A model generated the notes under the pieces. That model was not told the origin of the DNA and made no database searches. It was given only the letters and a program-made list of their open reading frames with translations. Shown here piece after piece: positions 17,253 to 26,309 of a DNA stretch of 64,000 nucleotides (position 1 is its first letter; the number at the start of each line of letters is the position of its first letter). A program made the translations under genes and the position numbers. The DNA is taken from contig SCRM01000010.1 in assembly GCA_004298045.1 (NCBI GenBank), positions 186,001 through 250,000 on the forward strand, in the 5' to 3' direction. Origin of the DNA: Rhodanobacter sp. (GTDB lineage Bacteria; Pseudomonadota; Gammaproteobacteria; Xanthomonadales; Rhodanobacteraceae).

Positions 17253-17654
17253 ATGATCGACCAGGTCTTCATCAGCTTTCCCGTCGCCGACCTGCAACGG
17301 TCGGTTGCCTTCTTCGAGGCGCTCGGTTTCACCCGCAATCCGGCCTTCAGCGATGACACGGCTGCGTGCATTGTCATCAACGACACCACGTCGGTGATGT
17401 TGTCCTCGCATGCGAAGTTTCGCGAGTTCACGCCCAAGGCGGTTTGCAATACGGCTGACGCGATCGAAGTGCTGATCTCCCTCAGTCGCGACAGCCGCGA
17501 GCGGGTGGATGAGCTGGTGGCGAAGGCGCTTGCTGCCGGCGGCTCGACCTATGACAAGCCGGAGGATTTCGGTTTCATGTACACCCACAGCTTTGTTGAC
17601 CTGGATGGCCACGGCTGGGGGTTGCTCCACATGACGCCGCAGCCGGCACCGTAG
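17253..17654 (+). CDS. VOC-superfamily (glyoxalase/bleomycin resistance-like) protein
   Basis: Encodes 133 residues with two beta-alpha-beta-beta-beta halves typical of the vicinal oxygen chelate fold. The start MIDQVFISFPVADLQRSVAFFEALGF is the common VOC opening, and the end SFVDLDGHGWGLLHMTPQ carries the C-terminal strand. Many close relatives are annotated only as VOC or 'glyoxalase-like' proteins; the residues that would set a lactoylglutathione lyase activity are not clearly present. It is a single gene. The frame, the ATG and the normal GC content mark the return to typical sequence after the orphan gene. Confidence 0.88.
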   Translation: MIDQVFISFPVADLQRSVAFFEALGFTRNPAFSDDTAACIVINDTTSVMLSSHAKFREFTPKAVCNTADAIEVLISLSRDSRERVDELVAKALAAGGSTYDKPEDFGFMYTHSFVDLDGHGWGLLHMTPQPAP

Positions 17655-17859
17655 GGAAACCGGGCCACGGGAATGGTCCTGCTGCGGAAATGTACGCAGC
17701 AGCACGCCGAGTACATTGCGGATCGGCTGACGACCGATCGCAACGGGCGCAGGTCGCGCACCCGTCAGTGCGCTGTCGGGGCCAATCGTGACTTTCGGCC
17801 CGCAGGGGCGGCGCGGTCGCGCGGCCATAATCAGGGCTTGCGCCCATTGGACAACCACC
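17655..17859. other. Intergenic, no gene seen
   Basis: About 205 bases without a plausible gene. CATAAT at 17826-17831 is a possible -10 box 28 bases before the peptidase ATG, with no recognisable -35. Confidence 0.35.
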
Positions 17860-19296
17860 ATGCCTCGCCCCGCCCTCGTCCTCATCGCCGCCGGCCTGCT
17901 GCTTGCCGGCGGCGGCGTGTCTGCTGCGGATACACGGATACCAACTACGGCGGTGACCACCGCGGAACACCTGCGCGATCAGGCGCTGACCGATCCGACC
18001 GCGATGCGGATATTGACCTCGCTCACCACCGAAGTCGGGCCGCGGCTGGCGGGAAGCGCGGCCGATCAGCGGGCGCGCGATTGGGCGGTGGCGAAGTTCA
18101 AGGCGTTGGGTTTCGACAAGGTGTACACCGAGCCGGTGACGTATCCGCGTTGGGTGCGGCGGCACGAGAGTGGCGCCATCGTGGCGCCGTTCGAGTTGCC
18201 GCTGGTGCTCACCGCGCTGGGCTACTCGCCGGGCACGCCGGCAGGTGGGCTCACCGCCCAGGTGATCGGTTTTGACAGCCTCGCCGCGCTGAAGGCCGCC
18301 GACCCGGCCAGCATCCGCGGCAAGATCGTCTACGTCGGCTACCGCATGCAGCGCAGCCGCGATGGCCACGATTACGGCATGGGTTCAGCGGTGCGCACGG
18401 CGGGCGCGGTGGTGGCCATGGAAAAGGGCGCTGCCGGCTACCTGTTGCGTTCGGCCGGCACCGACGCGCATCAGCGCATCGCGCACACCGGCCTCACCGG
18501 CTTCAGGCCCGGCGCCAAGGGCATTCCCGCCGCGGCGCTCTCCAATCCCGACGCCGACCAGCTCGAACGCGTGCTGGCCTACGGCAAGCCGGTGACGGTA
18601 AGGCTCAATCTGGATTGCGGCTTCGATGGCGACTACACCGGCGCCAACGTGATCGGCGAAATCACCGGCAAAAAATATCCGCAGCAGGTGGTCGCCATCG
18701 GTGGCCATCTGGATTCATGGGACCCGGGCACTGGCGCGATCGACGACGGCGCCGGCATCGCGATTTCGATGGCGGCGGCCAAGCTCATCGCCAACCTGCC
18801 GCAGCGGCCCGACCGCACCATCCGCGTGATCGCCTTCGCCAACGAGGAAATGGGCCTGTGGGGCGCGCGTGCGTATGCGGATCGGCACGCCGGCGAGGTG
18901 GCCAACTTCCAGCTCGGCACCGACTCCGACCTCGGCGCCGGCAAGGTGTACCGCCTGAGCGCGAGCGTGAAACCCGAGGCACGCCACGCGATCGAACAGA
19001 TCGCCGCCGTGCTCAAGCCACTGGGCGTGGACTACGACGCCACCCGCCCCGGTGGCGGCGGTTCCGATCTCGGCTCGATGCACGCCAAGGGCATGGCCGC
19101 GCTCACGCTGAGCCAGGACGCCACGCACTACTTCGACTGGCACCACACCGCGAACGACACGCTGGACAAGGTGAACCCGAAGGATCTGGCGCAGAACGTC
19201 GCAGCGTATGCCGCATGGACGTACATGGCCGCGCAGGCCAAGGGCGATTTCGGCTCGGCAGCCGGGGCGTTCAAGGGGGATGGCGGGGAGGAGTGA
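17860..19296 (+). CDS. Secreted M28-family zinc metallopeptidase with PA domain
   Basis: Encodes 478 residues. The signal peptide (about 1-22) ends in GVSAAD. A region with an inserted protease-associated-like domain follows at about 110-250, then the di-zinc catalytic domain. Visible metal ligands and catalytic residues are in GGHLDSWDPGTGAIDDGAG (His, Asp), FANEEMGLWG (catalytic Glu and ligand) and THYFDWHHTANDTLDKV (His ligand). Relatives are aminopeptidases or carboxypeptidases acting in the periplasm or outside the cell. The ATG at 17860 immediately precedes the signal peptide. It is transcribed alone; a REP-like hairpin follows the stop. Confidence 0.92.
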   Translation: MPRPALVLIAAGLLLAGGGVSAADTRIPTTAVTTAEHLRDQALTDPTAMRILTSLTTEVGPRLAGSAADQRARDWAVAKFKALGFDKVYTEPVTYPRWVRRHESGAIVAPFELPLVLTALGYSPGTPAGGLTAQVIGFDSLAALKAADPASIRGKIVYVGYRMQRSRDGHDYGMGSAVRTAGAVVAMEKGAAGYLLRSAGTDAHQRIAHTGLTGFRPGAKGIPAAALSNPDADQLERVLAYGKPVTVRLNLDCGFDGDYTGANVIGEITGKKYPQQVVAIGGHLDSWDPGTGAIDDGAGIAISMAAAKLIANLPQRPDRTIRVIAFANEEMGLWGARAYADRHAGEVANFQLGTDSDLGAGKVYRLSASVKPEARHAIEQIAAVLKPLGVDYDATRPGGGGSDLGSMHAKGMAALTLSQDATHYFDWHHTANDTLDKVNPKDLAQNVAAYAAWTYMAAQAKGDFGSAAGAFKGDGGEE

Positions 19297-19335
19297 CCCC
19301 AGTCCGCTGCGCTTCGCTACGGACACCTGCAACTT

Positions 19336-19361
19336 GTGGGTCGGGCCGAAGCCCGACCCTC
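19336..19361. repeat. REP-like palindrome
   Basis: Arms gggtcgggc (19338-19346) and gcccgaccc (19351-19359) with loop cgaa. It sits between convergent genes (M28 peptidase and secreted hypothetical) and may act as a bidirectional terminator. Confidence 0.6.
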
Positions 19362-19367
19362 GGTCGC

Positions 19368-19742
19368 TCAGCGCGTCTCGTACCCGCCATCCGCCAGCAC
19401 TTTCGGCACGCAGAAGGTTCTGGGCAGCACGGTGATGGCGACCGGCACCAGCACCTTCTTCTCGACGCCACCGACGGCGGCGCAGTCGGTGCCCGGCGCA
19501 AGCTGGTAGTGGATGATGCGCACGGTGTATTGCGGGCACACGTCGGCACACGGGAACTCCACTACCACCGGCGTGCCGGCGTGCGTGCCCAGGCTGACGG
19601 TCTGGCCCATCGTGGCCGCCTTGTCGACCGGGCTGGCGGCGTAAGCACGCAGGGCGGCGTCGGTCAGCGGCACGCGGGTTTGCGCGCAGGCGCTGTTGGC
19701 AACAGCCGCGGCAAGCAGCACAAGCAGGGCGGGGATACGCAT
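19368..19742 (-). CDS. Small secreted protein, unknown function
   Basis: Encodes 124 residues. A signal peptide of about 21 residues (MRIPALLVLLAAAVANSACA) probably ends at ACA-Q; a lipobox reading NSAC is possible but poor because Leu is missing at -3. The mature part has four cysteines, two in the cluster EFPCADVCPQY and two later, so disulfides in the periplasm are likely. I do not recognise a family. The ATG at 19742 follows a GGAG ribosome-binding sequence on the minus strand. Confidence 0.7.
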   Translation of the reverse strand: MRIPALLVLLAAAVANSACAQTRVPLTDAALRAYAASPVDKAATMGQTVSLGTHAGTPVVVEFPCADVCPQYTVRIIHYQLAPGTDCAAVGGVEKKVLVPVAITVLPRTFCVPKVLADGGYETR

Positions 19743-19885
19743 GCGGCAGCTCCGTGACCGGGAATACCACGGTAACCCAAGCGGCCAGGGCGCGCGCCCG
19801 CAGCCGGTCACGCTTCCGGCGACGGCCTGCATCGCCCCGTACTGGTTCACACTGAGGTGCATCGCCCGCTGCGCTGATGCACGCG

Positions 19886-20347
19886 TCAACGACTCTCCGT
19901 CGCGTCCGGCGGCTCGTCCAGCGTCTGCAGGTTCGTCTTGATCCGCTCCATCACCGCCAGCGCTGCGTGCAGCTCGTCGTAACCAATGCCCCGCGTCGCA
20001 TCGCGGCGCAGCTCGCGCGCGATGCGTTCCATGTCGTCCACCACTTCGTGTGCCTGCGCGGTCACGTACAGCCGCCACGCACGCCGGTCATGCGGGTCGG
20101 CGCGGCGCTCGACAAACCCGGACGCCTGCAGGCGGTCGATCACGCGCCCCACGGCAATCGGCTCCATCTCCAGGTGCTCCGCCAGCTCGTTCTGGCGCAT
20201 GCCCTCGCGGCGGTACAGCATCTTCATTGCCCGCCACTGCGCACGCGTCAGCCCAAACGCCACCGCGCGCCGATCAAACAGTTTGCGAAACAGCAGCGTA
20301 ACGTCGCTCAGCAGATAGCCAATCGACAGTTCCTCGGTTCTCGCCAT
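19886..20347 (-). CDS. MarR-family transcriptional regulator
   Basis: Encodes 153 residues with the MarR winged helix-turn-helix: the LTRAQWRAMKMLYRREGMRQNELAEHLEM recognition region at about 33-61, and the wing DRLQASGFVERRADPHDRRA at about 71-90. MarR dimers usually repress their own gene and a neighbour until a phenolic or oxidative ligand binds. The 100-base interval at 20348-20448, shared with the macrodomain remnant, would be the natural operator location, although no clear palindrome is evident. The predicted effector and targets are unknown. Confidence 0.92.
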   Translation of the reverse strand: MARTEELSIGYLLSDVTLLFRKLFDRRAVAFGLTRAQWRAMKMLYRREGMRQNELAEHLEMEPIAVGRVIDRLQASGFVERRADPHDRRAWRLYVTAQAHEVVDDMERIARELRRDATRGIGYDELHAALAVMERIKTNLQTLDEPPDATESR

Positions 20348-20391
20348 GTCTGCACCCCCGCTGCGCTGCGTGCAGCATAGAGTGTCTGGGT

Positions 20392-20423
20392 GGGAGCCGG
20401 GATTCGGGATACGAAATTCGGGA
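20392..20423. repeat. Dispersed 'gggattcgggat' repeat
   Basis: gggagccgggattcgggat followed by acgaaattcggga. It is related to the tracts at 8719-8814 and 36481-36500 and is located just upstream of the macrodomain remnant. Confidence 0.5.
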
Positions 20424-20448
20424 AGAGTGCTTCGCGCCGAGAGACCCC

Positions 20449-20628
20449 ATGCCCATCACCGCTATCGAAGCCGACCTCACCGCGCTCGCCGTGGACGCCA
20501 TCGTCAACGCGGCGGATGAAACGCTGCTGGGGGCGGTGGGCGAGCCGCGACGTTTGCGCGAGTCCGGTGGACTCACGCGGCGCGGCGAGCGCCGGAGGCA
20601 GGATGCCGGAGGCCGGGTTGCTTGGTGA
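20449..20628 (+). pseudogene. Truncated duplicate of the macrodomain gene start
   Basis: The first roughly 84 bases nearly repeat the start of the intact macrodomain gene 233 bases downstream, with five substitutions by eye. The copy begins [20 protein letters not shown] and then AADETLLG, so the ADP-ribose-binding NAAN motif has become NAAD. Homology ends with a small indel after CTGCTGGG; the frame then runs through unrelated Arg/Gly-rich sequence to a TGA after 59 codons. It is a gene fragment, unlikely to be functional. A short translated leader peptide for the real gene is a remote alternative. Confidence 0.8.
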
Positions 20629-20681
20629 GCGATGGATCGCGAACCTAGCAACGACTCGAGCCCGCCGCCCCGCGAGGAATT

Positions 20682-21215
20682 ATGCCCATCACCGCCATCG
20701 AAGCCGACCTCACCACGCTCGCCGTGGACGTCATCGTCAACGCAGCGAATGAAACGCTGCTGGGCGGCGGTGGGGTTGATGGTGCGATCCACCGCGCGGC
20801 CGGCCCGCGTCTGCTGGCGGCGTGCCGTGCGCTGCCGGAAGTCCGCCCCAGTGTGCGCTGCCCGACCGGGGAGGCGCGGCTCACACCGGGGTTCGATCTG
20901 CCGGCACGGTGGGTGATCCACACCGTTGGTCCGGTATGGCACGGCGGCACGCACGGGGAGCCGGCACTGCTGGCGGCGTGCTACCGCCACGCGATGGAAA
21001 TCGCGGCCGCGCAGCAGTTGCGGCGCATGGCGTTTCCCGCCATCAGCTGTGGCGTGTTCGGCTATCCGGCCGAGCTGGCCGCGGGCGTCGCGGTCGCAAG
21101 TCTGCGGGCGGCGTTGACAGCGCATGGCGACCTCGACGTCACGCTGTGCTGCTACAGCGCGCCGATGCAACGCATCGTGGCGGCCGCATTGCGCGCGGGC
21201 AACGCGGCTATTTGA
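20682..21215 (+). CDS. Macrodomain protein, probable O-acetyl-ADP-ribose deacetylase (YmdB-like)
   Basis: Encodes 177 residues covering one macrodomain. The N-terminal ADP-ribose site reads [21 protein letters not shown] with the conserved Asn and the glycine loop, followed by AAG. The phosphate-binding loop later reads [13 protein letters not shown]. This is the MacroD/YmdB type, which removes O-acetyl-ADP-ribose or mono-ADP-ribose; the exact substrate is not decidable here. A broken copy of the gene start lies upstream. The last eight bases overlap the convergent batD gene. Confidence 0.93.
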   Translation: MPITAIEADLTTLAVDVIVNAANETLLGGGGVDGAIHRAAGPRLLAACRALPEVRPSVRCPTGEARLTPGFDLPARWVIHTVGPVWHGGTHGEPALLAACYRHAMEIAAAQQLRRMAFPAISCGVFGYPAELAAGVAVASLRAALTAHGDLDVTLCCYSAPMQRIVAAALRAGNAAI

Positions 21216-22914
21216 GCTCGAACGGATACAGCGGTGGCAGGCCGTCGTCCGGCGGCAGCGTGTCCCGGCGCCAGGCGAAGCCGTGGGCAAACGCCTTGGC
21301 CAAGTCGGTCGCCCCAGTATCTCCCCCGGTGCCGTAGCAACGCTGCTGCAGCGCCGCCAGCGCGCGACGCTGCGCGTCGTTGGCCAGCGCTGCGGCCAGC
21401 TCGCCCGGCTGACGGATCGCCGGCCGCTCCGCATGCGCCCACGCGAGCAGGCTGCGCAACTGCTGGCCAGCATCACCGCTATGCACCGCCGCATCGAACG
21501 CACGACGCAGGGCCGCCGCATCCGGGGCCAATGCCGGTGCCACCCGTGCGGGGGTCGGCATCGGCAACAGTGCGCGGCGGCGCCGCTGCCACCACCACGC
21601 AAGGATGCTCAGCAGCCACAAAGCCACGCTGGCGACCGCGATCCAGCGCCAGGGGAAAGTGCGCACCGGCGCCGGCGTGGTCGCCACCGGCGCCGCGGGC
21701 TTCGGCGTCGCACCCGCCGCCGGCATGCCAGGAGGCGAGGCACTGGCGCCGCCGGCCGCCGGCAACACGGTCAGCGTGTGGGCCGGGATTTCCGCCATCT
21801 TGGCTTTCCCACTGGTCACATCGAACCAGCGCACCGTAGTGGCCGGGATCGTCAGCGTGCCGGCGCGTTCGGGCACCAGCGCAAACGCGCGCTGCCGGCT
21901 GCCTGCCAGCCACGGGCCATCGCTGGCGGTGCTCGTCTTGGGTTGATCCGGATACACCTGCGCACCGGTGACCGCCGGCAGGCTCAGGCTCGGCAGGGCA
22001 GCGGTCGGCAAGCCGATGGCGGAAAGGTGCATGACCAGGTTGATCGGCTGCCCCACGCGCACCGGGGTGCCCGCCGTAGGCCAGCCATCCAGCGTGAGGG
22101 TGAGCGCGCGCGCCGGCAGCCACGCCGTCTTGCCCCAGTCGGCCGGCGCCGCCTGCACCGGCACGCTGAGCGCCGAAGTGCTGGCGGTCACCGTGGTGCC
22201 AAGACCAAAGAAGCTGTCCGGATCGTTCGGATCGAGTGCTTCGCCCTGAAACCCGAGCGCGGGGATGGTCAGCGTGCCGGCGCGTTGCGGCACCAGCGCG
22301 TAGTCGCGCTCGATCACGTGCCAAGTGCGGCCACCACGGGTTTCGTCGTAGCGCAGATCCTTGCCCACCTGATCGAGCGCCACGCCGTCGACCTGCGGCG
22401 TGTCGATGGTGCCGCGACTCAGATCGCCGCGGTAATACAGGCGCACCACGTAGCTGAGCTGCTGACCGACGTAGCCGCCTTGTGGCGTGACCGTGGCCTG
22501 CATGAACACGTTGCGATCCGGCGTGGCGGCCGCGCTGGCCGCGCTCGGCGGCGTCACCGCGAGTTGCAGCGGCGCGGTCTGCGCGCCGGCCACGGTGAGC
22601 GCCGGGATGGTCAGCGTGCCGACGCGCCTGGGCCGCAGCACCACGCCGATCACCAGTTCGGCGCTGCCGCGTCCGTTGACGATGCTGAGGTTGCTGCTTT
22701 GCGACTGGCCGAGCACGTCGAAATCGGACGCCAGCGGCGTCAGGTCCGGCATGCCGCCGAAACCGCTAGCGCCGTGCACGTGCAGGTTGAGGGTGACGGT
22801 GTCGCCCAGTTGCACCTGGCTGCGGTCGAGTGTCGCCGTCACCGTGGTTGCCGCCGCCAGTGCCGGCAGCAGCAAGCCCAGCACCAGCCACACCCTGCAC
22901 CATCGACGCCCCAT
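21208..22914 (-). CDS. batD: BatD-family protein
   Basis: Encodes 568 residues with a signal peptide at about 1-22. Immunoglobulin-like beta domains follow and contain the repeated phrases [25 protein letters not shown] and [13 protein letters not shown]. One membrane helix near 430 ([19 protein letters not shown]) is followed by a cytoplasmic C-terminus with an Ala-rich helical part. BatD (Bacteroides aerotolerance family) proteins occur at the end of MoxR/VWA operons; their role is envelope stress resistance in some species, with no defined mechanism. The ATG at 22914 overlaps the preceding batBC stop (TGATG); a GTG one codon upstream is also possible. Confidence 0.85.
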   Translation of the reverse strand: MGRRWCRVWLVLGLLLPALAAATTVTATLDRSQVQLGDTVTLNLHVHGASGFGGMPDLTPLASDFDVLGQSQSSNLSIVNGRGSAELVIGVVLRPRRVGTLTIPALTVAGAQTAPLQLAVTPPSAASAAATPDRNVFMQATVTPQGGYVGQQLSYVVRLYYRGDLSRGTIDTPQVDGVALDQVGKDLRYDETRGGRTWHVIERDYALVPQRAGTLTIPALGFQGEALDPNDPDSFFGLGTTVTASTSALSVPVQAAPADWGKTAWLPARALTLTLDGWPTAGTPVRVGQPINLVMHLSAIGLPTAALPSLSLPAVTGAQVYPDQPKTSTASDGPWLAGSRQRAFALVPERAGTLTIPATTVRWFDVTSGKAKMAEIPAHTLTVLPAAGGASASPPGMPAAGATPKPAAPVATTPAPVRTFPWRWIAVASVALWLLSILAWWWQRRRRALLPMPTPARVAPALAPDAAALRRAFDAAVHSGDAGQQLRSLLAWAHAERPAIRQPGELAAALANDAQRRALAALQQRCYGTGGDTGATDLAKAFAHGFAWRRDTLPPDDGLPPLYPFELK

Positions 22915-24830
22915 CACTGGCCTCCTGCGTCCGGCACGCCACCGTGGCGCTCTTGGTATTCGAGTTCAAACTTGCGGCGCAACAGCGCGCCGGGGTCATC
23001 CGGCACACGGCGCAACGCATCGCGCAAATCGGGCGGCAATTTGGCGGACGTGTCGTCCGCCGCGTTCGCGCCCAGTTCGTGCGTCGGCGCCGCCGGTTTG
23101 GCCGGCTGCGCCGCGCCGAGCTGGCGATCGAGCTGCTGCTTGAGCGCCTGCTGCGCACGCGCCGCCTGTGCCTGTTGCGGCGCCTGCTGCGCCGGCGTCG
23201 GCGGCGGCTGGTCGGGGCCCTTGCCGAAAGGCGGCCTTTTGTCCGATTTGCCGGCATCCGGTTTTGCTGCGCCATTGGCTTGCGACGGCGCTGGCTTGCC
23301 CGCATCGCCGCTGCCCTGGGAACGGTTGTCCTTTGCCGCCTGGTCGGCGCCGGACGGCGGTTTCTGCTGGTTGCCCGGGCCCTGGCTTTGCGGCTGCTTG
23401 CCCTGCCCATTGGAAGGCTTGCCCTGGCCTTGCGACGACGAGGATTTCGGCGATTGCTTGGGCGGCTGATGCTGGCGCAGCCAGTCTTCGACCGCCTTGC
23501 GGTTGGCCATCGCGTCGGCATTTTTCGGATCGCGCTTGAGCGCCTCGTCGTAGGCGTGGATCGCGTCGGCAAACTTGCCTTCACGCGCCAGCGCGTTGCC
23601 ACGGTTGTAGGCACCGTCGCTGCCCGGCGCCTTCTGCAAAACCTTCGCCGCTGCGGCGTACTCGCCCGCACGATAGGCGGCGGCGCCGCGCCACGCGGGG
23701 TCGCGCGCCAGCATCAGCGCCTGTTTTGCATCGCCACGCGCCAGCGCCGCGGCAGCTTGCTGATCGGGGCGCTGCCACAGGTCGCGCCAACTCGCCGCCT
23801 GCGCCGGCATCGGCAGTGCCGGCAGCAATACCAGCGCCAGCAGCACCAGCCAGCCGCGCTGAAACGCCAGCGCCGCGAGCAGCAACACCGGCAGCAACAG
23901 CCACGGCCCGCGCTCCTGCCACGCGTCGCCCTGGGTGCCTGCCGCCGACTTGGTGCGCCCGGTCTGCAAATCGGCGTGCAGCGCAGCGACATCGCCATCG
24001 TCGCTGCTCATCGGCACATAGCGCCCGTCGCCCGCCGCGGCGAGCGCCGCCAAGGCGGCATCGTTGCGGCCGGCCAGTTGCAAGTTGCCCTTGGCGTCAT
24101 GCAGGAAACCGCCGCCGGGCAGCGGCACCGGCGCACCTTGCGGCGTACCGACGCCGAGCACCGCTACGCGCACACCCGCAGCACGCGCCTCGCGCGCCGC
24201 CGCCTGGGCCGCGGCGTCGGCGGCGTCGGTGAGCAGCACGATGGTGCCGCTGCCGGCCTTGGCATCGCGAATCAGGCTCACACCCTGCTTGATGGCCGCG
24301 GCCGCGTCGTTGCCATCGACTGGCATGGTGTCCGGCGCCATCGCATCGAGCAGCGTGCCGAGGCTGTGCACATCGGAAGTGAGCGGGGCGACCACGAAGG
24401 CCTCGCCGGCATAGCCGATCAACGCGTTGAGCCCGGCGCGGTTTGCCATCAGCAAGGCGTGCGCCTTGAGCCGCGCGCGGTCGATGCGGCTGGGCGCGAC
24501 GTCGTGCGACAACATGCGTTGCGAGAGCGAAATGGCCACCACCTGCGCGGCGCGCTGGGTGTACAACGGCGAGGCGACCCGGCTCCAGGTCGGCCCGGCC
24601 AGCGCCAGCGTCGCCAACAGCCACGCGAGCGCGGCAAGCATCGGCGGCGCGCGCCGCGGCAACGCGCGACCCTGCACCACGCTCGGCAGCAAGGCGGCAT
24701 CCACCAGCCGCGCCAGCGATCGCCAACCCGCCTGCCGCCGCCGAACCGACCACACGATCCACGGCAGCAGCAGCAAGCCCAGCAGCCACCAGGGCCGCAG
24801 AAAATGAAACGCCGCGGATGCGCCCATCAT
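22914..24830 (-). CDS. BatB-BatC fusion: VWA domain plus TPR domain
   Basis: Encodes 638 residues. Two N-terminal membrane helices lie at about 13-28 and 64-80. A von Willebrand A-like domain covers 95-300. A further membrane segment is near 320-350. TPR repeats follow (about 385-450, for example NRGNALAREGKFADAIHAYDEAL), then a long Gln/Pro/Lys-rich linker and a terminal charged helix ending ERHGGVPDAGGQ. In related operons BatB and BatC are often separate; here they form one chain. The metal-dependent adhesion motif is degenerate: S-L-S-Q-R occupies the place of D-x-S-x-S at residue 101 and following. ATG codons at 24830 and 24827 both overlap the batA stop; the first is listed. Confidence 0.85.
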   Translation of the reverse strand: MMGASAAFHFLRPWWLLGLLLLPWIVWSVRRRQAGWRSLARLVDAALLPSVVQGRALPRRAPPMLAALAWLLATLALAGPTWSRVASPLYTQRAAQVVAISLSQRMLSHDVAPSRIDRARLKAHALLMANRAGLNALIGYAGEAFVVAPLTSDVHSLGTLLDAMAPDTMPVDGNDAAAAIKQGVSLIRDAKAGSGTIVLLTDAADAAAQAAAREARAAGVRVAVLGVGTPQGAPVPLPGGGFLHDAKGNLQLAGRNDAALAALAAAGDGRYVPMSSDDGDVAALHADLQTGRTKSAAGTQGDAWQERGPWLLLPVLLLAALAFQRGWLVLLALVLLPALPMPAQAASWRDLWQRPDQQAAAALARGDAKQALMLARDPAWRGAAAYRAGEYAAAAKVLQKAPGSDGAYNRGNALAREGKFADAIHAYDEALKRDPKNADAMANRKAVEDWLRQHQPPKQSPKSSSSQGQGKPSNGQGKQPQSQGPGNQQKPPSGADQAAKDNRSQGSGDAGKPAPSQANGAAKPDAGKSDKRPPFGKGPDQPPPTPAQQAPQQAQAARAQQALKQQLDRQLGAAQPAKPAAPTHELGANAADDTSAKLPPDLRDALRRVPDDPGALLRRKFELEYQERHGGVPDAGGQ

Positions 24831-25807
24831 GCGGCGCGCTCCCGTCGCCACTCGCGCGGCCAGCTGGCGAGCAGCCACAAGCCCAGCGCCGCCGCCAGCG
24901 GCCACGGATACCACTCGCGCCGGGGGCGCAGGGTCGGGCCGGATTGCGGCATCGGCTCCAGCGCGTCGATGGCGCGATACGCATCGGCCAACTCGCCGCT
25001 GTCGGTGGCACGGAAGAAACGCCCGCCGGTCTCGGTCGCCATTTGCGTCAGCATCGACACGTCGAGATCGGCCGACGGATTCACCACCTGGGCGCCGAAA
25101 AAGCCGGGGATGCGCATGCGGGTGGCGCCGATGCCGACGGTATAAATGCGCACACCGGCGGCCTTCGCCGCGCGTGCGGCTTCGAGCGGGCTGATGCTGC
25201 CGGCGTTGTTGACGCCGTCGGTCAGCAGCACCAGCACGCGCGCCTGCTCGGGCAGCGCCGACAAGCGCTTCACCGCGATCGCCACGGCATCGCCAATCGC
25301 GGTCTCGGTGCCGGCCAGGCCCACCGCCGCGCCCTGTAGCTGTGCCCGCACGGCATTCAAGTCGTAGGTGATCGGGGTGACGAGAAACGCGCGCGAGCCG
25401 AACAGGATCAAGCCCATCTCGTCGCCCTGGCGACGGTCGATGAAGTTGCCGGCGATGGCCTTGACCGCGGCAAAGCGGCTTACCGATTGTCCGGCAAGCG
25501 ACATGTCCGGCGTGCGCATACTGCCGGAGAGATCGACCGCCAGCAGCAGCGCGCGGCCGCTGTGCTGCTGCGCCTGCGGCGGGCCCACCCACTGCGGGCG
25601 CGCCGCTGCCGTCAACAGGCATAGCCACGCCAGTGCCAGCAGCCACAGCGAACCATGGCGTGCCGGGTGGGCACCAAAGGCTGCGAGATCGAGACCCGGC
25701 TGCGGCAAATGCAGCGCCGGACCCGGCGTCGTCGGCGTCAGCCAGCGCCGCGCGAGCAGCGGCAACGGCAACAGCCAAAACAGCCACGGCCAGGCGAACT
25801 CAAACAC
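24827..25807 (-). CDS. batA: BatA: membrane-anchored VWA-domain protein
   Basis: Encodes 326 residues. Two N-terminal helices (about 5-20 and 53-68) precede a VWA domain with an intact metal-ion-dependent adhesion site: DLSGSM starting at Asp92, a later conserved Thr (AGTETAIGDA), and LLTDGVNNAG. A C-terminal helix near 300-316 anchors the other side. The protein is presumed to bind a divalent metal and a protein ligand in the periplasm-facing or cytoplasmic assembly with MoxR. The start is GTG at 25807, eight bases inside the preceding DUF4381 gene. Its intact metal site contrasts with the next gene's degenerate one. Confidence 0.9.
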   Translation of the reverse strand: MFEFAWPWLFWLLPLPLLARRWLTPTTPGPALHLPQPGLDLAAFGAHPARHGSLWLLALAWLCLLTAAARPQWVGPPQAQQHSGRALLLAVDLSGSMRTPDMSLAGQSVSRFAAVKAIAGNFIDRRQGDEMGLILFGSRAFLVTPITYDLNAVRAQLQGAAVGLAGTETAIGDAVAIAVKRLSALPEQARVLVLLTDGVNNAGSISPLEAARAAKAAGVRIYTVGIGATRMRIPGFFGAQVVNPSADLDVSMLTQMATETGGRFFRATDSGELADAYRAIDALEPMPQSGPTLRPRREWYPWPLAAALGLWLLASWPREWRRERAA

Positions 25808-26309
25808 GCGTGGCCTCCTTTACGGCCCGTCGCCAGCCGCGCGGCCGGGCCGCCGCATGCAGCCAGAGACGCGCTGCCTGTCGCGCGGCATCCGCATCGG
25901 TGGCGAGCGCCGGGCGGTACATCGCCGCGTCCAGCGCGGCGAGGCGCTCCACGACCTGCGCATCGACGCGCACCCGCGCCAGCGTGGCACGCCACGCGGC
26001 CCCGCTTTGCCGCGCCGCGGATGGCACGTGCAAGCGCGCCACCCGTCGCAGCAGCTGATGGATACCGGCCAGCGTGGCACCCGCATCGACGGCCTGGCGT
26101 TGCACCCGGTCCAGCTCGGCAAACCAATGCTCGCGGCGGCGCGTGATGGTGCGCTCGCGGCGCCACAGCCAGGCACCCAGCAACGCCAGCACGACCACCA
26201 TGGCGGCCAACACCCACCACCCGGGTGCCGGCGGCCACCACGGCGGTGCCGGCGGCAGGTGGATGTCGCGCAACACCGGGCCGCGTGCAGGCGCTGCGGA
26301 CAGGATCAT
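25800..26309 (-). CDS. DUF4381 domain-containing protein
   Basis: Encodes 169 residues: a Pro/Trp-rich start (LRDIHLPPAPPWWPPAPGWW), typical of DUF4381, then a membrane helix at about 31-50 and a basic cytoplasmic domain. DUF4381 proteins are regularly found between DUF58 and batA genes and have no assigned activity. Its ATG overlaps the DUF58 stop (ATGA), and its own stop lies within the batA start, so it is part of one translationally coupled unit. Confidence 0.88.
   Translation of the reverse strand: MILSAAPARGPVLRDIHLPPAPPWWPPAPGWWVLAAMVVVLALLGAWLWRRERTITRRREHWFAELDRVQRQAVDAGATLAGIHQLLRRVARLHVPSAARQSGAAWRATLARVRVDAQVVERLAALDAAMYRPALATDADAARQAARLWLHAAARPRGWRRAVKEATRV

Noticed and set aside
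21124-23469. 781-codon plus-strand frame over batD and batBC
   Set aside because: Antisense shadow; the minus-strand frames carry signal peptides, VWA and TPR motifs.
24831-25787. N-terminal extension of the batBC frame by 319 codons
   Set aside because: It covers batA in another frame; the real start is at 24830, where it overlaps the batA stop.
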